From: Saccharothrix longispora
Lineage (GTDB): Bacteria > Actinomycetota > Actinomycetes > Mycobacteriales > Pseudonocardiaceae
Length of the DNA: 64,000 nt
Assembly: GCF_030852425.1 (NCBI RefSeq)
Contig: NZ_NSDM01000007.1
Coordinates: 124,001 to 188,000, forward strand
Direction of reading: 5' to 3'
Below the pieces are notes generated by a model. It was not told the DNA's origin. It saw only the letters and a list, made by a program, of their open reading frames with translations, and did no database searches. Numbering within the stretch: position 1 is the first letter of the stretch; each line of letters opens with the position of its first letter. The translations under genes and the position numbers were made by a program. Below, in pieces: positions 42,308 through 51,466 of the stretch.

Positions 42308-43428
42308 GACTTACGCTCCCAGAACGCCGGACCCACAGCCTCGATGAAGTCGCTGCGGGCAATCAAGTATCCGTCCTCGTCCACCGTGATCGGAAGCTGC
42401 GGGAGCGCCCGGGTGGCCGGACCGAACCGCGGCTTGCCGTAGTGGAAGACGTCGAACTGCGACTGGTGGCAGGGGCACAGCAGCAGACCGGTCTGCTGCT
42501 CGTACAGCGAGGCCGGGCACCCGAGGTGGGTGCAGATCTTCGAGTACGCGTACAGGTCACCGTAGTTGAAGTCCTCCTGGCCCGCCCGCTTGACGATCGG
42601 CTGGTTCGGGCGGAACTTGATCAACAGCACCGGGTTGTCGACCCGCTTGGTGGCCATGATGAGCTCGTGCTCGTCGTCGCGCTCCGACTCCCGGAACGGG
42701 AACACGGTCAGGTAACCGCCCGCGTCCAGGTCCTCGGGCCGCACCAGGACGACCTCGTGCGGGTCGCCGGTGTAGTTGCGCAGGTAGACCTTCTCGCCGT
42801 TCTCGGCCTTCCAGCCGGTGTGCCACAGCGAGTCCTTGGAGTCGCTGTCGGCCCACGGGTCGCGGATCAGGCCGCCCAGCGGCACGGCCAGGACGCCCAG
42901 GCCGAACACGCCGGCGCCGAGGCCCGCGGTGCGCTTGATGAGCGACCGGCGGCCGAGGGTGGAGCGCTCGCCCGCGTCGGCCAGCTCGGCCAGGACGGTG
43001 GCCTTGTCGACCTCGGAGGACCCGCCGTCGTGGCGCTGCTGGACGGCCAGCTCCTCCGGGATGAACTTCTTCGTGTAGAGCAGCGCGCCGATGCCCAGGC
43101 CCAGGATCGAGATGCCCAGGGTCAGACCGATGACCGGCGTGTACAGGCTGTACAGGAAGTGGTGCTCGGTGTTCGGGGCCTCGTACTTCCACGGCCACCA
43201 GATGAAGGCGACCAGGAACGCGATGCCGCCGAGCGCGGCGATGAGGAACCACAGGGCCACGGTGCGCTCGGCGCGCTTCTCGGCGCGCGTGCCCTTGACC
43301 GGCCAGCGCTCCTCGTAGTGGACCAGCTCCACGCCGTCCAGGTTCGTGCCGAGCTTGACCAGCTCGTCCCTGCTCATGCCGGCGAGTTCGGCCTCACCGG
43401 GCACGTTGGTCGGCTTCTCGCCGCTCAT
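42304..43428 (-). CDS. qcrA: Cytochrome bc1 complex Rieske iron-sulfur subunit
   Basis: A 374-residue Rieske protein. Three predicted membrane helices in the N-terminal half (about 60-80, 95-120, 165-185) are characteristic of actinobacteria. The [2Fe-2S] ligands are in CTHLGC and CPCHQS. It transfers electrons from quinol to the diheme cytochrome c QcrC. Both ends overlap neighbours by ATGA, so qcrC-qcrA-qcrB are translationally coupled. Confidence 0.95.
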   Translation of the reverse strand: MSGEKPTNVPGEAELAGMSRDELVKLGTNLDGVELVHYEERWPVKGTRAEKRAERTVALWFLIAALGGIAFLVAFIWWPWKYEAPNTEHHFLYSLYTPVIGLTLGISILGLGIGALLYTKKFIPEELAVQQRHDGGSSEVDKATVLAELADAGERSTLGRRSLIKRTAGLGAGVFGLGVLAVPLGGLIRDPWADSDSKDSLWHTGWKAENGEKVYLRNYTGDPHEVVLVRPEDLDAGGYLTVFPFRESERDDEHELIMATKRVDNPVLLIKFRPNQPIVKRAGQEDFNYGDLYAYSKICTHLGCPASLYEQQTGLLLCPCHQSQFDVFHYGKPRFGPATRALPQLPITVDEDGYLIARSDFIEAVGPAFWERKS

Positions 43429-44234
43429 GCCTTGGCTCCGATCCAGAGGGTCACGCCGATCAGGGCGGCGATACCCACGATGAACGCGATCAGTCCCTCC
43501 GGAACCGGCCCGAAGCCGCCGAGGGAGGCGCCGCCGGGGTTGTTGTTCCCGTCGGTCACCGACTTGATGTACGCGATGATGTCTTCCTTCTCCTCCGGCG
43601 TGAGCTGCCGGTCGGAGAACTTCGGCATGTTCTGCGGGCCCGAGAGCATCGCGGTGTAGATCTGCTCCTCGGTCACGCCGTCGAGCTCGGGCGCGAACTT
43701 GCCGGACGACAGCGCCCCGCCGCGGCCGGTGAAGTTGTGGCACGCCGCGCAGTTCAGCCGGAACAGCTCGCCACCGCGGGCCGGGTCCTCGCCGCGCAGC
43801 GCCTCGCCGCGCTCCTCGGGGGTCGTCGGACCGCCGCCGCGGGTCTGGATGAACGCGCCGAGCGCGTCGACCTCCTCCGCGGTGAACTTGGCGGGCTTCC
43901 GCTGGGCCTGCGCCTCCTGGCGGGCCAGGGGCATGCGGCCGGAGGAGACCTGGAAGTAGACGGACGCCTCGCCCACGCCGATGAGGCTGGGGCCGCGGTC
44001 CTCCACGCCGTCCAGGTTCTTCCCGTGGCAGGAGATGCAGGTGTTGTTGTAGAGCTGCTCGCCCAGTCGCACCTGCGCCGGGTCGTCCTGCGCCTGCGCG
44101 GTCTGCGGCTGCGGCGCCAGGGCGCTGAACAGGAAGCCCGCGGTCAGCAGCGCGAAGCCCAGCGCGAGCAGGCCCGAGATCCGCCGGCGCAGCTTGGTGC
44201 CGCGCTTCCGGGCCCGTGTGGTGTTGGTGGTCAT
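43425..44234 (-). CDS. qcrC: Diheme cytochrome c subunit of the bcc complex
   Basis: A 269-residue membrane-anchored cytochrome with two CxxCH heme sites, CISCHG and CAACHN, an N-terminal signal-anchor helix and a C-terminal membrane helix ([19 protein letters not shown]). It hands electrons directly to the CuA centre of cytochrome oxidase, replacing soluble cytochrome c. It lies 44 bp after ctaE and overlaps qcrA by 4 bp. Confidence 0.95.
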   Translation of the reverse strand: MTTNTTRARKRGTKLRRRISGLLALGFALLTAGFLFSALAPQPQTAQAQDDPAQVRLGEQLYNNTCISCHGKNLDGVEDRGPSLIGVGEASVYFQVSSGRMPLARQEAQAQRKPAKFTAEEVDALGAFIQTRGGGPTTPEERGEALRGEDPARGGELFRLNCAACHNFTGRGGALSSGKFAPELDGVTEEQIYTAMLSGPQNMPKFSDRQLTPEEKEDIIAYIKSVTDGNNNPGGASLGGFGPVPEGLIAFIVGIAALIGVTLWIGAKA

Positions 44235-44278
44235 GTGTGCGGCAACCCTTGCTGGTGTGAGTTCGGGGTTCGAGCTGG

Positions 44279-44878
44279 TCAGGGCACGATGTAGATGACG
44301 GCGAACAGGCCGATCCAGACCACGTCGACGAAGTGCCAGTAGTACGACACGACGATGGCGGAGGTCGCCTGGGCCGGCGTGAACTTGCTCAGCTTCGTGC
44401 GGACCAGCAGGTAGCCGAACGCGATCAGACCACCGATCACGTGCAGGCCGTGGAAGCCGGTCGTCAGGAAGAACACGGTTCCGTACGCCGAGCCCGGGAT
44501 GGTCGTGCCGTTCTCGACCAGCTCGATGTACTCGTACGCCTGGCCGCAGACGAAGATGGCGCCCATGATCAGCGTGACGAGGTACCAGCGGCGCAGCCCG
44601 AAGACGTCACCGCGCTCAGCCGCGAAGACACCCCACTGGCAGGTGAACGAGGACGCCACCAGGATGGTCGTGAAGACCAGGGCGTAGGGCACGTTCAGGT
44701 GCGTGGGCGCTGGGGGCCACGGTCCTTCGTTCTGGGCCTTCACCGTGAAGAACATGGCGAAGAGCCCCGCGAAGAACATGAGCTCACTGGACAGCCAGAC
44801 GATCGTGCCGACGCTGACCATGTTCGGGCGGTTCAGCGAGTGCACGCGCTGGCCGATTGAGGGCGCTGCCGTTGTCAC
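44279..44878 (-). CDS. ctaE: Cytochrome c oxidase subunit III
   Basis: A 199-residue five-helix subunit of the aa3 oxidase, beginning [40 protein letters not shown] sequence and ending [22 protein letters not shown], both highly conserved. The GTG at 44878 fits the mycobacterial length (about 200 residues); an ATG three codons upstream is possible. It is the first gene of ctaE-qcrC-qcrA-qcrB, the same order as Rv2193-Rv2196. Confidence 0.94.
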   Translation of the reverse strand: MTTAAPSIGQRVHSLNRPNMVSVGTIVWLSSELMFFAGLFAMFFTVKAQNEGPWPPAPTHLNVPYALVFTTILVASSFTCQWGVFAAERGDVFGLRRWYLVTLIMGAIFVCGQAYEYIELVENGTTIPGSAYGTVFFLTTGFHGLHVIGGLIAFGYLLVRTKLSKFTPAQATSAIVVSYYWHFVDVVWIGLFAVIYIVP

Positions 44879-44971
44879 ACGACGCATTATTGCTTGCAGG
44901 TTTTCGCCCCGCCCATCGGGTCCGGGGCGGTGCCGCAGGTCATCTGGGTCACACACGTGGTGGGGAGCGGC

Positions 44972-45364
44972 ATGGGACTGCTGGAGCGGTTGCGCGATCG
45001 CCTGTTCGGGCGCGGCGAACCCGCACTGCGGATCGATTCACCCGGACTGGTGGTGGTCGTGGAGGCGTTCGACCTCGTGGAGGCGGACTCGGCGGTGCTG
45101 GCGCGGTCGCCGGAGTGGCGGTCCGGCGAGCCCGCGGTGCTGCGGCACCACCTCGTGCTGCCGCCTGACCAGGTGGAACGCGCGCGCGAGCTGCTCGCGC
45201 CGGACGGCTGGGAGCTGGTCGTGGGCGAGCGCGTGCACGCCCTGCGGGTGCAGGAGCTCGACGCGCTGCACTGCGCGCAGGAGCGCGCCAGGATGGCCGG
45301 CCTCGCCCAGCGGCTGGGTGGCGACTGGATCGGGTGGGATGCGCTTCAGGTCACACACCGTTAG
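44972..45364 (+). CDS. Conserved-looking small protein of unknown function
   Basis: A 130-residue protein I do not recognise. It has a predicted alpha/beta make-up: [15 protein letters not shown], then a strand-rich [19 protein letters not shown], a central [28 protein letters not shown] and a C-terminal helix. The ATG follows GGGGAG by 4 nt. It is divergent from ctaE and 52 bp upstream of the receiver-like gene, so it probably heads the operon with the receiver and trpD. No cofactor motif is visible. Confidence 0.7.
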   Translation: MGLLERLRDRLFGRGEPALRIDSPGLVVVVEAFDLVEADSAVLARSPEWRSGEPAVLRHHLVLPPDQVERARELLAPDGWELVVGERVHALRVQELDALHCAQERARMAGLAQRLGGDWIGWDALQVTHR

Positions 45365-45416
45365 CCGGATAACATCTGCGTCACCTGGCACCCGACCCGG
45401 CCGGAGGATCGCGCAC

Positions 45417-45827
45417 ATGAGCACGCAGACGACCAAGATCCTGGTGTTCAGCCACCGCCCCGAGGTGCGTGAGACGATCATCACTGCGGTGGGTCGCCGT
45501 CCCGCGCCGGACCTGGGCCGCGTGGAGTACGTCGAGGTGGGCGGCATCGCCGACGTCCTGTACGAGATGGACAACGGCGGCGTCGACCTCGCCATCCTCG
45601 ACGGCGAGGCCCAGCCCACCGGCGGCATGGGGCTGTGCCGCCAGCTGAAGGACGAGATCACCGACTGCCCCCCGATCGTGGTGGCCGTGCGGCGCAAGGA
45701 CGACCGGTGGCTGGCCACCTGGTCGCAGGCGGACGCGGTGCTCGTGCACCCGCTCGACCCGCTGGCCGCCGCCGAGACCGTGGCCGAGGTGCTGCGCTCG
45801 ACGGCACTGCCCGTCGTCCGGGGCTGA
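45417..45827 (+). CDS. Receiver-like (pseudo-response-regulator) single-domain protein
   Basis: A 136-residue protein with the fold pattern of a response-regulator receiver domain and no output domain. The phospho-acceptor aspartate is present (D62 in LAILDGEA), but the acidic pair after strand 1 is replaced by S12-H13 (ILVFSHRPE) and the conserved lysine after strand 5 by H111 (VLVHPLDP). Canonical Mg-dependent phosphorylation is therefore unlikely. The ATG follows GGAGG by 9 nt. It ends 5 bp before trpD, so the two are co-expressed. Confidence 0.78.
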   Translation: MSTQTTKILVFSHRPEVRETIITAVGRRPAPDLGRVEYVEVGGIADVLYEMDNGGVDLAILDGEAQPTGGMGLCRQLKDEITDCPPIVVAVRRKDDRWLATWSQADAVLVHPLDPLAAAETVAEVLRSTALPVVRG

Positions 45828-45832
45828 TCGCC

Positions 45833-46888
45833 GTGGCCGACCGCACCTGGCCGTTACTGCTCAACCAGCTGATCGACCGGGTCGACCTGGGCGAGGCCGA
45901 CACGGCCTGGGCCATGGACCAGGTCATGACCGGCGCGGCGACCCCGGCGCAGATCTCCGGGTTCCTGGTGGCGCTGCGGGCGAAGGGCGAGACGTCCGAG
46001 GAGGTCGACGGCCTGGCGCGGTCGATGCTCCAGCACGCCCGGCGGTTCACCGTGGAGGGGCGCGTCGCCGACATCGTCGGCACGGGCGGCGACAACTCGG
46101 GTTCGGTCAACATCTCGACGATGGCGACGCTGGTCGCGGCGGCGGCGGGCGTGCCGGTGGTGAAGCACGGCAACCGCGCGGCGTCGTCGAAGTGCGGCAC
46201 GGCGGACGTGCTGGAGGCGCTCGGCGTGGCCATCGACCTGCCGCCGCTGGGCGTGCAGGAGACGGTGGCCGAGCTGGGCATCGGGTTCTGCTTCGCGCCG
46301 GTGTTCCACCCGGGCTTCCGGCACGCCGGCGTGCCGCGGCGGGAGATCGGCATCCCCACGTCGTTCAACCTGCTCGGGCCGCTGACGAACCCGGCGCAGC
46401 CGACCGTCGGCCTGATCGGGTGCGCGCGGGCGGCGGCGGCGCCGCTGATCGCGGGCGTGTTCGCGCGGCGCGGCAGCACGGCGCTGGTCGTGCGCGGCGA
46501 CGACGGGCTGGACGAGATCACCACGACCACCACCACGACCGTGTGGGTGGTCGACGGCGGCGAGGTGCGCGAGGACCGGGTCGACCCGTCGGCGCTGGGC
46601 ATCGCGCCCGCGCTGCCGGAGGACCTGCGCGGCGGTGACGCGACGCTGAACGCCGAGGTCGTGCGCGACCTGGTGGGCGGCAAGCCGGGGCCCGTGCGCG
46701 AGGCCGTGCTGCTGAACGCGGCGGGCGCCGTCGCGGCCCACGCGGGCCTCTCCGGGGACCTGCACGCGGACCTGGCGGCCGGCCTGACCAAGGCGGCCGG
46801 GTCGGTCGACTCGGGCGCGGCGGCCGACCTCCTCCGCCGCTGGGCGGCCCGCTCCACCGAGCTGAAGCGCACCCTGTCCGACTCCTGA
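45833..46888 (+). CDS. trpD: Anthranilate phosphoribosyltransferase
   Basis: A 351-residue enzyme transferring phosphoribosyl from PRPP to anthranilate in tryptophan synthesis. The PRPP loop is VGTGGDNSGSVNISTM, the anthranilate-site stretch is VKHGNRAASSKCGTADVLEALG, and FNLLGPLTNPAQP follows. The GTG start 5 bp after the receiver-like gene indicates translational reinitiation or coupling. Other trp genes are not in the window. A 22-bp repeat array begins directly after the stop. Equivalent to Rv2192c. Confidence 0.95.
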   Translation: MADRTWPLLLNQLIDRVDLGEADTAWAMDQVMTGAATPAQISGFLVALRAKGETSEEVDGLARSMLQHARRFTVEGRVADIVGTGGDNSGSVNISTMATLVAAAAGVPVVKHGNRAASSKCGTADVLEALGVAIDLPPLGVQETVAELGIGFCFAPVFHPGFRHAGVPRREIGIPTSFNLLGPLTNPAQPTVGLIGCARAAAAPLIAGVFARRGSTALVVRGDDGLDEITTTTTTTVWVVDGGEVREDRVDPSALGIAPALPEDLRGGDATLNAEVVRDLVGGKPGPVREAVLLNAAGAVAAHAGLSGDLHADLAAGLTKAAGSVDSGAAADLLRRWAARSTELKRTLSDS

Positions 46889-46892
46889 CCCC

Positions 46893-47048
46893 GAACGCAG
46901 GACTCAAGCCCCCCGGACGCAGGACTCTCGCGACCCGGACTTGCGACTCGCGGGTCCCGGACTTGCGACTCTCGCGTGTCGTAAGTTCGCGGCCCGCGTG
47001 TCGTGCGTTCAGGTCGCGAGAGTCGTGCGTTCGGGAGGCTTGAGTTCT
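46893..47048. repeat. Palindromic array of 22-bp units (copy B)
   Basis: Direct 22-bp units start at 46893, 46915, 46937 and 46959, of general form GRACKYRSGACTCKCGSGNCCC. The second half (from about 46977) repeats the same units in inverted orientation, giving an imperfect hairpin with roughly 77 nt per arm. Some units carry GACTCTCGCG, others GACACGCGGG as in copy A at 22366-22489. It starts 5 bp after the trpD stop and fills most of the gap to the acyltransferase gene. Confidence 0.85.
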
Positions 47049-47121
47049 ACGCTCGGGGGGATCGCGAGACTCCGGCCACCTTTTTCACCGCCGGGTAACA
47101 GGGGACGGTCATGCTGTGGGC

Positions 47122-47805
47122 ATGCTCTACACGGTGATGAAGCGGGTGGTGGCGCCCACCGCGCGGATGGTCTACCGGCCGCGGGTCGAAGGACTGGGGA
47201 ACGTGCCCGCCGAGGGGCCGGTCATCCTCGCCCCGAACCACCTCTCGTTCATCGACAGCATCGTCATCCCGATGGTGGTGCCGCGGCGGGTGTCGTTCCT
47301 CGCCAAGGCGGAGTACTTCGAGGGCTCCGGCCTCAAGGGCACCCTTTCCCGGTACTTCTTCGGCTCGCTGGGCCACGTTCCCGTGCGCCGGGGTATCGGG
47401 AGGGCGGCACGGGCCTCGCTGGACACCGCGAAGGAGATCCTGGACGGCGGTGGCGCGTTCGCCATCTACCCGGAGGGCACGCGGTCCCTGGACGGCCGCC
47501 TGCACCGCGGCCGCACGGGTGTGGCGCGGATGGCGCTGGAGTCCGGCGCGCCCGTGGTGCCGGTCGGCATCATCGGCACCGACCAGGTGCAGCCGGTGGA
47601 CGCGAAACTGCCTCGCATCAGGCCCGTGACCATCCGGTTCGGCCGGCCCCTGAACTTCGACCGGTACGCCGGCATGCACGAGTCGCTGCCGGTGCTGCGG
47701 TCGGTCACCGACGAGATCGTCTACCGGATCCTGGAACTGTCCGGGCAGGAGTACGTCGACAGCTACCAGAGCAGTGGCGGCGGGAGCGGGCAGCAGGCCG
47801 CCTGA
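47122..47805 (+). CDS. 1-acyl-sn-glycerol-3-phosphate acyltransferase (PlsC family, copy 2)
   Basis: A 227-residue LPLAT acyltransferase with HX4D in APNHLSFIDS, the acceptor site GHVPVRRG and YPEGTRSLDG. It resembles the paralog at 24221-25000 along its length but lacks that protein's charged C-terminal tail. The ATG at 47122 is preferred to a GTG two codons earlier; a CATGCT hexamer lies 6 nt before it. It stands alone after the repeat array and is closed by a hairpin terminator. Confidence 0.88.
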   Translation: MLYTVMKRVVAPTARMVYRPRVEGLGNVPAEGPVILAPNHLSFIDSIVIPMVVPRRVSFLAKAEYFEGSGLKGTLSRYFFGSLGHVPVRRGIGRAARASLDTAKEILDGGGAFAIYPEGTRSLDGRLHRGRTGVARMALESGAPVVPVGIIGTDQVQPVDAKLPRIRPVTIRFGRPLNFDRYAGMHESLPVLRSVTDEIVYRILELSGQEYVDSYQSSGGGSGQQAA

Positions 47806-47828
47806 GGGCGGCAGAGGGTGGAGGACGA

Positions 47829-47865
47829 CGAAGGCCACCACCCCCCGGAGGAGTGGTGGCCTTCG
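47829..47865. terminator. Hairpin terminator plsC copy 2 / ctaF
   Basis: A 13-bp perfect stem (47829-47841 with 47853-47865, 11-nt loop) lies between the convergent acyltransferase and ctaF genes, 12 bp from the ctaF stop. Confidence 0.75.
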
Positions 47866-47877
47866 CTCACGAGCAGG

Positions 47878-48294
47878 TCACTCGTGGTTCGGGCCCGTGT
47901 GGTACTCGAACACCAGGCCGCCGATGGCGATGAGCAGCAGCACGACCGCGATCACCAGCAGCCACACGTGCCAGAACGCCAGCGCCACGCCCGCGACCGC
48001 CGCGGCGGCGGCCAGGCCGATCGGCCAGTAGCTGCCCGGGCTGAAGAAGCCCAGCTCACCGGCACCGTCGCTGATCTCGGCGTCCGCGTTGTCCTCGGGC
48101 CGCACCTCGATGCGCCGGGCGACGAAGCGGAAGTAGGTGCCCACGATCAGGGCCAGGCCACCGGTGAGGGCCAGCGCCACCGTGCCGATGGGCTCGACGG
48201 CGTCCGTGTCCGCCCACGTCCAGTAACCGTAGACGACGGCGATCAGGAACGAGAACGCCATCACCAAGTCGAAAATGCGGGCTTCGACCTTCAT
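47878..48294 (-). CDS. ctaF: Cytochrome c oxidase subunit IV (actinobacterial)
   Basis: A 138-residue four-helix membrane protein of the actinobacterial aa3 oxidase. It opens MKVEARIFDLVMAFSFLIAVVYGYW and contains GTYFRFVARRIEVRPEDN and PGSYWPIGLAAAAAVAGVALAFW, as in Rv2199c. The ATG is preceded by AGGAGGAGG. It lies 12 bp downstream of ctaC in the same operon. Confidence 0.92.
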   Translation of the reverse strand: MKVEARIFDLVMAFSFLIAVVYGYWTWADTDAVEPIGTVALALTGGLALIVGTYFRFVARRIEVRPEDNADAEISDGAGELGFFSPGSYWPIGLAAAAAVAGVALAFWHVWLLVIAVVLLLIAIGGLVFEYHTGPNHE

Positions 48295-48306
48295 CGCGGC
48301 CTCCTC

Positions 48307-49242
48307 CTACTTACCCGCGCCGGACGACGCCTCGCGGACGGTCCGGTCGGTCTCGAAGGGCGTGGTGGTCACCGCGTACGGCGTGCACAGCTCGCCGCAG
48401 TCCATCTCGGTCAGCGCCTCGGCCGCGGTGTAGGGCGTGCCGGTCTTCTCGTTGGTCTGCTGACGCAGTTCCATGTACCGGTCGAAGTCGGCCGACTCCA
48501 GCGCCCTGACCTCGAAGTTCATCACCGCGTGGTAGGTGCCGCACAGCTCGGCGCACCGACCGACGAAGGACCCCGTCCGGTCGATCCGGTCGATCTGGAA
48601 CTCGTTGTCCTGGTTGTTCTTCTTCGGCTGCGGGAAGACGTCCCGCTTGAAGTGGAACTCCGGCACGAAGAACGAGTGGATGACGTCGGTCGACTCCAGC
48701 CGGAAGCGGATCGACTGGCCCTGCGGCACGACCAGCAGCGGGATCTCGCCGGACGAGCCGACCGTGCTCACCGGCAGGTCGGACGTCTCGGTCTTGTAGT
48801 CCGGGTAGCGGAACTCCCAGTTCCACTGGAACGCGACCACGTCGACCGTGACGTCCGGGTCCTCGCTCTGGTCGTTGACGTAGTTCTGCGTCACCGCGGT
48901 GAAGTAGAACAACACCGCCACGATGACCGTCGGGACGACGAGCAGGACCAGCTCCAGCGGCAGGTTGTAGGCGACCTGGCGGGGCAGTTCCTCGCTCTTC
49001 TTGCGGTGGAACGCGACCGACCAGAGGATCAGGCCCCACACGATCACGCCGACGGCGAGAGCCGCGACGACCGACCAGGTCCACAGCTCGCGCATCGCCT
49101 CGGCCTGGGGCGTCACAGCCACCGGCCAGCCGAAGCGCAGCACCTCTTCCGTGGAGCAACCCGTGGCCCCGACGCCGACCAGGCCGACCAGCCCGGTGAC
49201 CTTCGCCAGCCGCGCTGCCCTGGTGCCCTCCTTCAGGCCCAC
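48307..49242 (-). CDS. ctaC: Cytochrome c oxidase subunit II
   Basis: A 311-residue subunit with a lipobox-like signal (GVGATGCS), two membrane helices (about 52-72 and 95-118) and the periplasmic CuA domain, whose ligands appear in HSFFVPEFHFKRD and GRCAELCGTYHAVMNFEV. A C-terminal extension contains two further cysteines in MDCGELCTPYAV, which I do not recall as a standard feature. GTG at 49242 follows GAGGAGG by about 10 nt. It is cotranscribed with ctaF. Confidence 0.94.
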   Translation of the reverse strand: MGLKEGTRAARLAKVTGLVGLVGVGATGCSTEEVLRFGWPVAVTPQAEAMRELWTWSVVAALAVGVIVWGLILWSVAFHRKKSEELPRQVAYNLPLELVLLVVPTVIVAVLFYFTAVTQNYVNDQSEDPDVTVDVVAFQWNWEFRYPDYKTETSDLPVSTVGSSGEIPLLVVPQGQSIRFRLESTDVIHSFFVPEFHFKRDVFPQPKKNNQDNEFQIDRIDRTGSFVGRCAELCGTYHAVMNFEVRALESADFDRYMELRQQTNEKTGTPYTAAEALTEMDCGELCTPYAVTTTPFETDRTVREASSGAGK

Positions 49243-49437
49243 TGCTCGCCGCCTCCTCGCTTAAAGCTTTGCGGGCAGGGATGTTGGTTGCACCCCATGC
49301 CGGATCATGCGGGAGCGTAGCCCAGGACACGGCAGGTCACCCGCCGGGGGCCGCCCCCGTGCGGTGCAGTTTCGGTCACACGGAGGGGTCCCGGCATACT
49401 GGGGGCTTAACCACACGACTCGAAAGGTGTCTACCGC

Positions 49438-51366
49438 GTGTGTGGCCTGGTAGGACTGGTTTGCCCTAGTGAGCACGAGGCCGAGCGGGCGCGTTCGGCG
49501 GTGGCGGGCGCCCTGCGCTGCATGCGGCACCGCGGCCCGGACGAGAGCGGCACCTGGCAGGGCGGTGAGGTCGTCTTCGGCTTCAACCGGCTGTCGATCA
49601 TCGACATCGAGCACTCGCACCAGCCGCTGCACTGGGGTCCGCCCGAGGCGCAGGGCCGCTACGCGATCCTGTTCAACGGCGAGATCTACAACTACGTCGA
49701 ACTGCGCGCGGAGCTGACCAAGCAGTTCGGCGCGGTGTTCGCCACCGACGGCGACACCGAGACGATCGTGGCGGCCTACCACTACTGGGGCCCGACCGCG
49801 GTGGCCCGGCTGCGCGGCATGTTCTCGTTCCTGATCTGGGACAAGGCGCGGCGCGTGGTGTTCGGCGCGCGCGACCCGTTCGGTATCAAGCCGCTGTACT
49901 ACGCGGCCGGCCCGGGCGGCGTGGCGTTCTCCAGCGAGAAGAAGTCCGTGCTGGAGCTGGCCCCGGCCATCGGCATCCAGCCGGAGGTGGACGAGAAGGC
50001 CCTCCAGCACTACTTCATCCTCCAGTACGTGCCGGAGCCGGAGTCGCTCCAGACGCACGTCCACCGCATCGAGTCCGGCACCTCGTTCACCCTCACGCCG
50101 GGTGGCCGACCGGTCGTGGAGCGGTACTTCCCGGCGACGTTCCGGCCGCGCGCGGTGCGCGGGCAGGCCGACGAGGACCGCCTGTACGACGAGATCACCG
50201 AGGCGCTGCGCGACTCCGTCGCCAAGCACATGCGCGCGGACGTGACGGTCGGCTCGTTCCTGTCCGGCGGCATCGACTCGACGGTCGTCGCGGCGCTGGC
50301 CAAGGAGCACAACCCGGACCTGATCACGTTCACCACCGGGTTCCACCGCCAGGGCTACTCGGAGATCGACGTGGCCGCCGAGTCGGCCGCGGCGATCGGG
50401 GTGAAGCACGTGGTCAGGGCGGTGACGGCGCAGGAGATGATGGACGCGCTGCCGCTGATCACCTGGTACCTGGACGACCCGGTGGCCGACCCGGCGCTGG
50501 TGCCGCTGTGGTTCATCGCCCGCGAGGCGCGCGAGCACGTGAAGGTCGTGCTGTCGGGCGAGGGCGCGGACGAGCTGTTCGGCGGCTACACGATCTACCG
50601 CGAGCCGCTGTCGCTGGCCCCGTTCGAGAAGGTGCCGGGCGCGCTGCGCAAGGCCATGGGCCGGGTGTCGACGAAGATCCCGCAGGGCGTGCGCGGCAAG
50701 GACCTGCTGCGGCGGGGCGCGCTCACCCTGGAGGAGCGCTACTACGGCAACGCCCGGATCTTCATGGACGACCAGCTGCGGCAGGTGCTGCGCACCTACG
50801 ACCCGCGGGTGTCGCACCAGGACGTGACGGCGCAGCCGTACCGCGAGTCGGCGAGCTGGGACCCGGTCACCCGCATGCAGCACGTGGACCTGTTCACGTG
50901 GCTGCGCGGCGACATCCTGGTCAAGGCCGACAAGATGACGATGGCGAACTCGCTGGAGCTGCGGGTGCCGTTCCTGGACCCCGAGGTCTTCAAGATCGCC
51001 TCGCAGGTGCCGTCGGAGCTGAAGCTGACCCGGGAGACGACGAAGCACGCGCTGCGCCGGGCGATCCGCGACATCGTGCCCGCGCACGTGCTCAACCGGC
51101 GCAAGCTGGGCTTCCCGGTGCCGATCCGGCACTGGCTGAAGGACGAGATGCACGACTGGGCCGTGGACCACGTGCGCCAGTCGCAGACGGACCGCTACAT
51201 CGACAAGGGCGCGGTGCTGCGGGTCATCGAGGAGCACCGGTCGGGCGTGGCGGACAACAGCCGCCGCATCTGGGCCCTGCTGGTGTTCATGATCTGGCAC
51301 GGCATCTTCGTGGAGGGGCGCATCCGGCCGGTCGTGCCGGAGCCGCACTACCCCGTCAAGCTCTGA
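49438..51366 (+). CDS. asnB: Asparagine synthetase (glutamine-hydrolysing)
   Basis: A 642-residue class II amidotransferase. After start processing C2 (MCGLVG) is the glutaminase nucleophile; the N-terminal domain includes RHRGPDESG and LFNGEIYNYVELR. The synthetase domain has the pyrophosphate loop SGGIDST and SGEGADELFGGY. It makes asparagine from aspartate and ATP; similarity of the family to amide-transferring LtsA of corynebacteria leaves a cell-wall role open. GTG at 49438 is fixed by the need for C2; a weak AAAGGTG site lies 9 nt upstream. Equivalent to Rv2201. Confidence 0.95.
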   Translation: MCGLVGLVCPSEHEAERARSAVAGALRCMRHRGPDESGTWQGGEVVFGFNRLSIIDIEHSHQPLHWGPPEAQGRYAILFNGEIYNYVELRAELTKQFGAVFATDGDTETIVAAYHYWGPTAVARLRGMFSFLIWDKARRVVFGARDPFGIKPLYYAAGPGGVAFSSEKKSVLELAPAIGIQPEVDEKALQHYFILQYVPEPESLQTHVHRIESGTSFTLTPGGRPVVERYFPATFRPRAVRGQADEDRLYDEITEALRDSVAKHMRADVTVGSFLSGGIDSTVVAALAKEHNPDLITFTTGFHRQGYSEIDVAAESAAAIGVKHVVRAVTAQEMMDALPLITWYLDDPVADPALVPLWFIAREAREHVKVVLSGEGADELFGGYTIYREPLSLAPFEKVPGALRKAMGRVSTKIPQGVRGKDLLRRGALTLEERYYGNARIFMDDQLRQVLRTYDPRVSHQDVTAQPYRESASWDPVTRMQHVDLFTWLRGDILVKADKMTMANSLELRVPFLDPEVFKIASQVPSELKLTRETTKHALRRAIRDIVPAHVLNRRKLGFPVPIRHWLKDEMHDWAVDHVRQSQTDRYIDKGAVLRVIEEHRSGVADNSRRIWALLVFMIWHGIFVEGRIRPVVPEPHYPVKL

Positions 51367-51397
51367 CGTCCTCCGCGGACCGGCTCACGAAGACGAG

Positions 51398-51433
51398 GCC
51401 CTACCGGGCGGTACTACCACCCGGTAGGGCTTT
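51398..51433 (+). terminator. asnB intrinsic terminator
   Basis: An 11-bp stem (51398-51408 with 51420-51430, 11-nt loop) is followed directly by TTT. It lies 32 bp after the asnB stop and 34 bp before the next start. Confidence 0.75.
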
Positions 51434-51453
51434 CGTCAAGCAGTTCACGCGCA

Positions 51454-51459
51454 TACGGT
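51454..51459 (+). promoter_or_regulatory. Leaderless-type -10 hexamer of the 55-residue gene
   Basis: TACGGT (51454-51459) lies 7 nt before the GTG at 51467 and just beyond the asnB terminator, so the small gene seems to have its own promoter. Confidence 0.55.
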
Positions 51460-51466
51460 CGTCAGC

